Positions 58,737 to 64,000 of a DNA stretch of 64,000 bases are shown piece after piece. This stretch comes from Anisus vortex (lineage: Eukaryota; Mollusca; Gastropoda; Planorbidae). Location: NCBI GenBank assembly GCA_949126835.1, contig OX421492.1:38584886-38648885 (forward strand). The letters run 5' to 3'. Position 1 is the stretch's first letter, and each line of letters begins with the position of its first letter. The notes beneath the pieces were generated by a model. It worked only from the letters and a program-made list of their open reading frames with translations, did no database searches and was not told the DNA's origin. The position numbers and the translations under genes were made by a program.

Positions 58737-60237
58737 CTTTAATTTCCACTGGGATGATCCAGAAAACAACCACACTCATCAGCTTAAGCAATTATTTGAC
58801 TCTGCTGACTTAACTCAGCATGTTTCCAAACCAACGCACAGAGCTGGACACATCCTAGATTGGGTGGTCTCTAGATCTGACATACCGGTATTTGTCCACT
58901 CTGTGAGTGTTGAGGACCTCCTTCTGTCTGATCACTTCCTTGTGCGGTTAAAGACAAATATGAAAAGGCCAGTTGCTGGGAGAAAAAAGATAAAGACGAG
59001 GAATCTTAAGAATATCGATATGTATTCTTTTCGCGATAGTCTTACTAAATCAGACTTGGTTAAGTCACAATCAAGTGATCCTGAAAACCTGGTCCTCCTG
59101 TACAACCAGACTCTCTCGACTTTACTGGATGACTACGCCCCAGTGACGGAAAAACTTGTTAGTGACAGACCGGACTCCTATTGGTACTCCCCTTTAGTTC
59201 GGAAAGCGAAGTCAATCCGTCGTTTAGCTGAAAAGCGTTGGAGAAAAACTCGACTTGAATGTGACAAAAAAATATTTCGGAAAGAAAGAAATAGGTTCGC
59301 TCAAGTGATCAGGCATGAAAAGTCGGTTCATATTCAATCTCTTCTAAAGTCTGCAGGAACGGACTCACGCAAGATGTTCTCCATTGTCAATGATCTTCTT
59401 GGAAAGAGATCTGAAACCCCCGTTCTGCCTGACATGAGCAGTGAGAAAGCGGCGGAAACACTTAGCAAATTCTTCACTGACAAAGTTGAGAAAATTAGGA
59501 AAAGCTTTGAAGAGCGTGATTCTTTGCCCCTAGTGGATGATGTCTTCGCAGGTATCCCATTAGTGGAACTTATCCCTGTTTGTGAGGAAGGACTTAAACG
59601 TATTATTCTATCATCTAAACCTACTTATTCCACTGTTGACCCCATCCCTACCGAAATTGTGCTGACATGCATGGACATTCTACTTCCTGTGTTGGTACGT
59701 ATTATAAACACCTGCCTACTGTCTGCCAAAATTCCACGCCCATTCAAGACGGCGATCATTAAGCCCCTCCTGAAGAAAAATGGCTTAGATATGAATGACT
59801 GCAATAACTATCGCCCGGTCTCAAATCTCTCCTTTATTTCTAAAATACTTGAGAGAGTTGTGTCGCAACAACTTGTGCAGCATCTTAATGCTAATAATCT
59901 ACTTGACCCGTTCCAATCTGCCTATCGACATGGCCACAGTTGCGAAACAGCACTTCTGCGAGTCCTAAATGATGTACTTTGTAGTGCTGATCGTGGCGAA
60001 CTATCACTATTAGTGTTGCTTGACTTAAGTGCAGCTTTCGACGTAATTGACCATGAGCTTCTTCTAGCCAGGCTTAAAAAGGAGATGGGCATCACGGGTA
60101 ATGCGCTGCGGTGGTTCACGTCTTATTTGGAGGATAGGACCCAATATGTTGTGGTAAAACAAGCAGAGCACACCACTGAGGTGCGGAGTACCACAAGGCT
60201 CTGTATTGGGACCTATACTATTCTCTATCTATACTAG
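58675..60237 (+). pseudogene. L2-like LINE ORF, part 2 (endonuclease C-terminus and RT)
   Basis: Real homology begins at about residue 12. GDFN is at 20-23, HILDWVVSRS follows, and SDH is at 85-87, completing the endonuclease. The RT part has KTAIIKPLLKKNGLD, NNYRPVSNLSFISKILERVV, and motif A LLDLSAAFDVIDHELL with Asp 450. The frame is lost near 60180, just before motif B, by a small indel, so the last 15 residues are out of frame. Confidence 0.88.
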
Positions 60238-61129
60238 TAAACTCGGCAAAATCATTAGTACCCATGGCGTAAATCGTAAGCTATTTGCTGACGACACGGA
60301 ATTATACATTAGTTTCAATCCTGATCCTGCTTCCTGTGCTGCGGCTGTAAAATCTCTTGAAGACTGCTGCCTGTCAGTGAAATCGTGGATGGTGAAAAAT
60401 AGGCTAAAGCTAAATGATGATAAAACAGTGGCAATATTGTGTGGGTCTCATGCTAAACTTAAAACCTCTAAGCTAGAAGCAATAAAAGTTGGCACTGCTG
60501 AAATTACCTTATCTGACTATGTAAAAGATCTTGGCTTGTTTATTGACAGTAAACTTTCAATGACTACCCATGTCAGCTCTGTCGTCCGGGCATGCTATAT
60601 GCAATTACGAGCCTTAGGTCAATTGCGACCTCATCTAAACAAGAAAACAGCAAATGCTGTTGCCGTTTCTCTTATTCTCTCAAGACTTGATTATTGCAAC
60701 AGCTGCTTGTGGGGGATTCCAAAAAAGCAGATTGAGAGACTCCAGAAGGTGCAAAATAATGCTGCACGCATAGTATCTCTGGTCGAGAGGTCCGCTCACA
60801 TCACCCCTATACTTAGGGATCTCCACTGGCTCCCCGTGCAAAAGCGAATTGAATTTAAGCTTCTTTCCCTGGCATTCAGCTGCTTGGATGGCACTGCACC
60901 TAGCTATCTTCAAAACATTCTTACAACATATGTTCAGGCAAGAGATCTCCGTTCAAGTGAAAAGTCATTACTCAGGACTCCCAGTCTTATTGGGCATAGA
61001 AAGAAAACCTTTGGAATGCGCGCCTTTGAGGCGGTGGTGCCCGTATTATGGAACAATTTGCCTATTTCACTAAGGCAAACTGAAGCAAAGTCTTTTAAAA
61101 AGAACCTAAAGTCCTATATGTTTAAGTAA
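60206..61129 (+). pseudogene. L2-like LINE ORF, part 3 (RT catalytic core and C-terminus)
   Basis: Resumes within motif B ([14 protein letters not shown]), then FADD at residues 27-30, the thumb region with [31 protein letters not shown], and [19 protein letters not shown], which is typical of the L2/CR1 group. It ends at TAA 61127-61129, leaving a 3' UTR of about 100 bp. All RT catalytic residues exist across the two frames. Confidence 0.88.
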
Positions 61130-61232
61130 TCATTGTCTAATTTGTGCTCCTGTATCTATGTCATGACAGCGCACTGAGCATGCTATTATAGCATGGATAG
61201 TTGCGCTATAAAAGTGCTCATTATTAATACAT

Positions 61233-62945
61233 CCAGCAGGCCAGATGTGACACTAATATCAACAGACATCATAAATCAACACATATACAGTGCTCGATGA
61301 TGTAGGCAATGACCATAGACCCATCCTAATCAACATAGGAAGATCATGTAGACGCAAGACACAGAGAAAAACATTTTGGAACTACAAGAAAGCTAACTGG
61401 ACCACATAAGTCCAAGAAATAGACTCAGAACTGACAAGCGTTCCAGGGCAGTCTTTAAATACTACTGCTTATTCACACATTGTAAACATAATTCTCAGAG
61501 CAGCTGAAAAACATATTCCTCGTGGCAATACAAAAAAATACTCACCATTCTGGACCCCAGAGCTAGAATCCCTAGTAAAAGATAGAGCCAAAGCTAGAAA
61601 AACTGCTGAAAAATACCCATCAAAAGAAAATAAAACAAGCTACAATAAACTGACAGCTAAATCAGATATTACATAAAAGTCAACAAAAAAGCTAAGTAGG
61701 TCAAAACATGTGAACACCTTGACCTCAGAAAGGATGGACGCAGGGCATGGACACTTCCACATCAGTTAGCAGGCAACAAGACTAAAAGCAACCCAAGGCC
61801 CATGACCCATGGAAAATCCCTAACAACAAAGAACAAGAAAAAAACTGAGATCATCAACAAACATTTTGCAAGCACAAACAAAACACAGCCGAGAAAGCAC
61901 CTGGATAAAACCTTTCAAAAACTATTGAAAAAACAAGAGAAAAGCCCATCAGCCAACATAAACACTTTTGAAACACCGTTTACACAACAAGAACTAAATG
62001 AAGCTCTAAAAAAAACTCAAAACTAGGAAGTCCCCAGGACCTGACAGAATAACAAATGAAATGTTACAGGGACTAGGCCACACAGCTAAGGAAGTTTTAC
62101 TAAAATACATCAACACTACTTGGATGACAGGGTCATTGCCAAAAGAATGGAAAACAGCAAGTATCATACCTATACTCAAGAAAGATAAACCACCTGATGA
62201 TCCAAAAAGTTATATGCCTATTTCCTTAACATCAACAATAGGCAAATTAGCTGAAAAAAATGGTCAACGCTAGGTTATACTGGTGGGTGGAGCGCACAAA
62301 ATCACTGCACAACACACAGGCAGGATTTAGGAAAGCAAGCAGAACTGAAGACCATCTGTACAGATTCATGCAAGACACAGTAGAAGGCTTCCAAAACAAC
62401 AAACATACCACGGCTGTCTTCATCGACCTCCAGCAAGCATACAACAGAGTATGGAGATTAGGACTGTTTATGAAGATGAGGAAGATGAGAATACACGGAA
62501 AAATGTATCAGTGGATAAAGGCCTTCCTCCAAAACAGAACCATCCGGACTATTTTTGAAGGAGCAATTTCTGACAAAAAGACCCTGGAGGAAGGACTCCA
62601 TCGAGGATAAGCCCTTAGCTGTACACTCTTCCTAATATTCATCGATGACCTACCTGATCTCATCCCAGTAAACAAAGCAGTGTAATTTGGACAACATAAA
62701 GATATCCAGTTTTAACAAGAACCAAACTAAACAAAGCACTGCTCACTATCTCAACTTATTCTAAGCTTTGGAAAATGAATATAAATAAAGAAAAAACAGT
62801 GTACACCATCTTTAGCCACAGCAAAAAAAAAACAGCCACAAGAATATGTAACCTAAAACTAGATACTATCCTGTTAATAAAAAGAAGAAAACCCAACATA
62901 CCTGGGCGTGAAACTTGATCAAAAACTCTCCTTAAAACACTTCAT
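61233..62945 (+). pseudogene. Jockey-like LINE, 3' part after the insertion (copy 4)
   Basis: Resumes CCAGCAGGCCAGATGTGACA. Linker frame at 61802-62026. RT is split at the seven-A run (62061-62273 and 62260-62610), as in copy 3, while AISD and LHRG residues match copy 1. It therefore mixes copy 1-type and copy 3-type variants. Confidence 0.85.
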
Positions 62946-63699
62946 GGCATGCCCAGACCTATCCCAGAATAGATGTCTGTAAATTGTGCCACGGTGTCAT
63001 GAATGCTTGTACTCTTCAGCTGAGGGTAGGGCCTCTGAAAACGAATATGGTCAGTAGGTCATCGAACGAAAGTGCATGTTTCGCGCTTATGTCAATTTGA
63101 CATTTATTGACCTAGTTTTTCCTATCTAAATTGTAAGCCTATTCTAGCAACAAGAAAATAGACAACGCAAACATCCCACAAAATAAGTAAATAATCCCAC
63201 CCCCTATTACACCAATGTCCGTTGCTATTCACTGTCAAACGGTAAACATGTTTGGGGCCGTATTCAATCTACATCAACACTAACTTTATTTCTATTGCCC
63301 ACATCTTCATTTCCGAAGTATTGGTATTCTACGTTTCAACATTATAAAGAGTGGTAATAAACAACATTTTTAAAATGATAAATACAGTATGATATCTTGT
63401 TATTGATAACATCGATGTCTTATATTTTCCTAATTTAAACATAGATAATACGGGCCCTATTAGGGGCCATGGTTCCACATCTTGGCTCAGCCACTGCAAA
63501 GTAAATAATGTGGTAACAGCTACAGCATTGTTGTGAAGCCCAGATATGTTAGGGTGAGGGTGGGGGATGGAAATGGGTAGGCCCTATGGTTATATCATTT
63601 ATATTTAAACTATTAAATTATTAAATGGACCAAAGTTGATGTTTATGATTTCCAGGTTCAACATTTTTTACTCTGTTTTTATACAGCTTTCATTAAATT
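62946..63699. other. Non-coding (copy 4)
   Basis: As 12126-12878, with the GACCTAGTTTTTCCTATC variant shared with copy 1. No gene seen. Confidence 0.45.
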
Positions 63700-63835
63700 G
63701 CTGTTAGTTCACCGGACTGTCAACCAAAAACCAACGGGCAGGTCCCGGGTTCTAACCCTTCCACCGACGGATCCCTGTCGCCCTGCAGGAGTTTTGGGCC
63801 TAGTAGACGTAATAATCTTCTATCTAGAAGGAACG
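63700..63835 (+). mobile_element. tRNA-derived SINE, tail truncated (copy 4)
   Basis: The head and B-box-like GGTTCTAACCC are as in copy 1. The tail breaks after GAAGGAACG at the junction with unit 5. Confidence 0.75.
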
Positions 63836-63836
63836 C
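63834..63836. other. Rearrangement junction between copies 4 and 5
   Basis: The left side equals copy 1 up to 13014 (GGAACG). The right side equals copy 1 from 7042 (CGCCCCGGG). The two parents share CG at the join, a 2 bp microhomology. Orientation is unchanged, so a deletion of about 7.2 kb within the array is the simplest reading. Confidence 0.9.
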
Positions 63837-64000
63837 CCCGGGTATTTGATTTCCCCGGTACCTACTATATCTGGTGGGCTTTCTCCGATCCGCCGCCTGG
63901 AGAGGCGCCCGATGGGAGATCAGTAACTCCACACGAGAAGTAAATAAGCTAATTTACATAATGAATTGCACCACCAATCAACCTTACAACAAAGGCTAAG
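63836..64000. repeat. Tandem unit, copy 5, internal fragment
   Basis: This segment matches unit positions 7044-7208 of copy 1, in the same orientation, and runs off the window. It shares the variant CCTGGAGAGGCG with copy 4 (54356-54367), where copies 1-3 have CCTGGGGAGGCG, so its closest relative here is copy 4. About 7.2 kb of unit sequence that should lie between it and copy 4 is missing. Confidence 0.9.

Larger units (their letters stand above)
57656..61232 (+). mobile_element. L2-like LINE, nearly full length, nested in copy 4
   Basis: 3,577 bp absent from copies 1-3, which read CACACAATACAACCAGCAGG across the site. The 5' end starts with a GTTGT repeat, followed by a leader of about 330 bp. 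One protein-coding region covers APE endonuclease and reverse transcriptase through the C-terminal domain. The 3' end reads TTGCGCTATAAAAGTGCTCA then TTATTAATACAT, the type of tail typical of L2/CR1-group elements. The right edge may include AATACA from the target, so the duplication is short (about 3 bp) or unclear. Two frame changes break the coding region. Confidence 0.9.
47264..63835. repeat. 13.2 kb tandem unit, copy 4 (with L2-like LINE inserted)
   Basis: Fourth direct copy. It holds a 3.6 kb L2-like LINE at 57656-61232 and shares the 350 bp and 22 bp deletions with copy 1. It ends early: at 63834-63836 the unit sequence stops inside the 3' tail of the plus-strand SINE (matching copy 1 position 13014) instead of running on to the unit end. 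Confidence 0.93.

Noticed and set aside
1..64000. The whole array as an assembly artefact
   Set aside because: Each copy has private large indels and insertions with clean boundaries, and four copies plus a fragment exceed two haplotypes. It cannot be excluded without reads, so it is listed as a check under the array finding.

Overview
The window is transposon-rich eukaryotic DNA, AT-rich overall, with no recognisable host gene, no rRNA and no functional tRNA gene. Its reverse transcriptases (CR1/Jockey-like, L2-like and a Gmr1-like Ty3/gypsy element), its tRNA-derived SINEs and its hAT-like miniature elements fit an invertebrate animal. A lophotrochozoan, perhaps a gastropod mollusc, is my best guess. 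That is an inference from element types, and I cannot name a species.

Layout: the 64 kb is a head-to-tail array of a large unit of about 13.2-13.5 kb. Copy 1 is 1-13200, copy 2 is 13201-33722 (carrying a 7.25 kb insertion), copy 3 is 33723-47263, and copy 4 is 47264-63835 (carrying a 3.6 kb insertion). Copy 4 then jumps at 63834-63836 into the middle of a fifth unit. Each unit holds, in order: a degraded hAT-like piece; a minus-strand SINE-like element; a 230 bp hAT-like MITE; a 5'-truncated minus-strand CR1-like LINE; an AT-rich stretch with a CTAT/TTTA microsatellite; an internally deleted minus-strand LINE remnant; a 57 bp minisatellite; a 580 bp terminal-inverted-repeat element; a small Ty3/gypsy pol fragment; a plus-strand Jockey-like LINE broken by shared frameshifts; and a plus-strand tRNA-derived SINE that shares its 3' tail with the minus-strand LINE.

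The main find is the insertion in copy 2 (15143-22390). It is a complete LTR element with 456 bp LTRs, a PBS, a PPT and a 5 bp CTCCC target duplication, and the empty site is visible in the three other copies. Its polyprotein has Ty3/gypsy-type domains, but the integrase, with a GPY/F module, lies upstream of reverse transcriptase and RNase H. That is the Ty1/copia-like order known for the Gmr1 clade. Gag is separated from the rest by a -1 frame change. Copy 4 has instead taken an almost full-length L2-like LINE (57656-61232) inside the Jockey-like endonuclease frame.

The array records its own history. Copies 1, 3 and 4 share a 53 bp micro-inversion that copy 2 lacks. Copies 1 and 4 share a 350 bp deletion and a 22 bp deletion that copies 2 and 3 lack. 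Copies 3 and 4 share a homopolymer frameshift. These conflicting groupings suggest gene conversion or unequal exchange. Sequence next to the copy 2 insertion is unusually diverged, to about the same degree as its two LTRs, as if the insertion had shielded its flanks from homogenisation. Counts were made by eye and are approximate.
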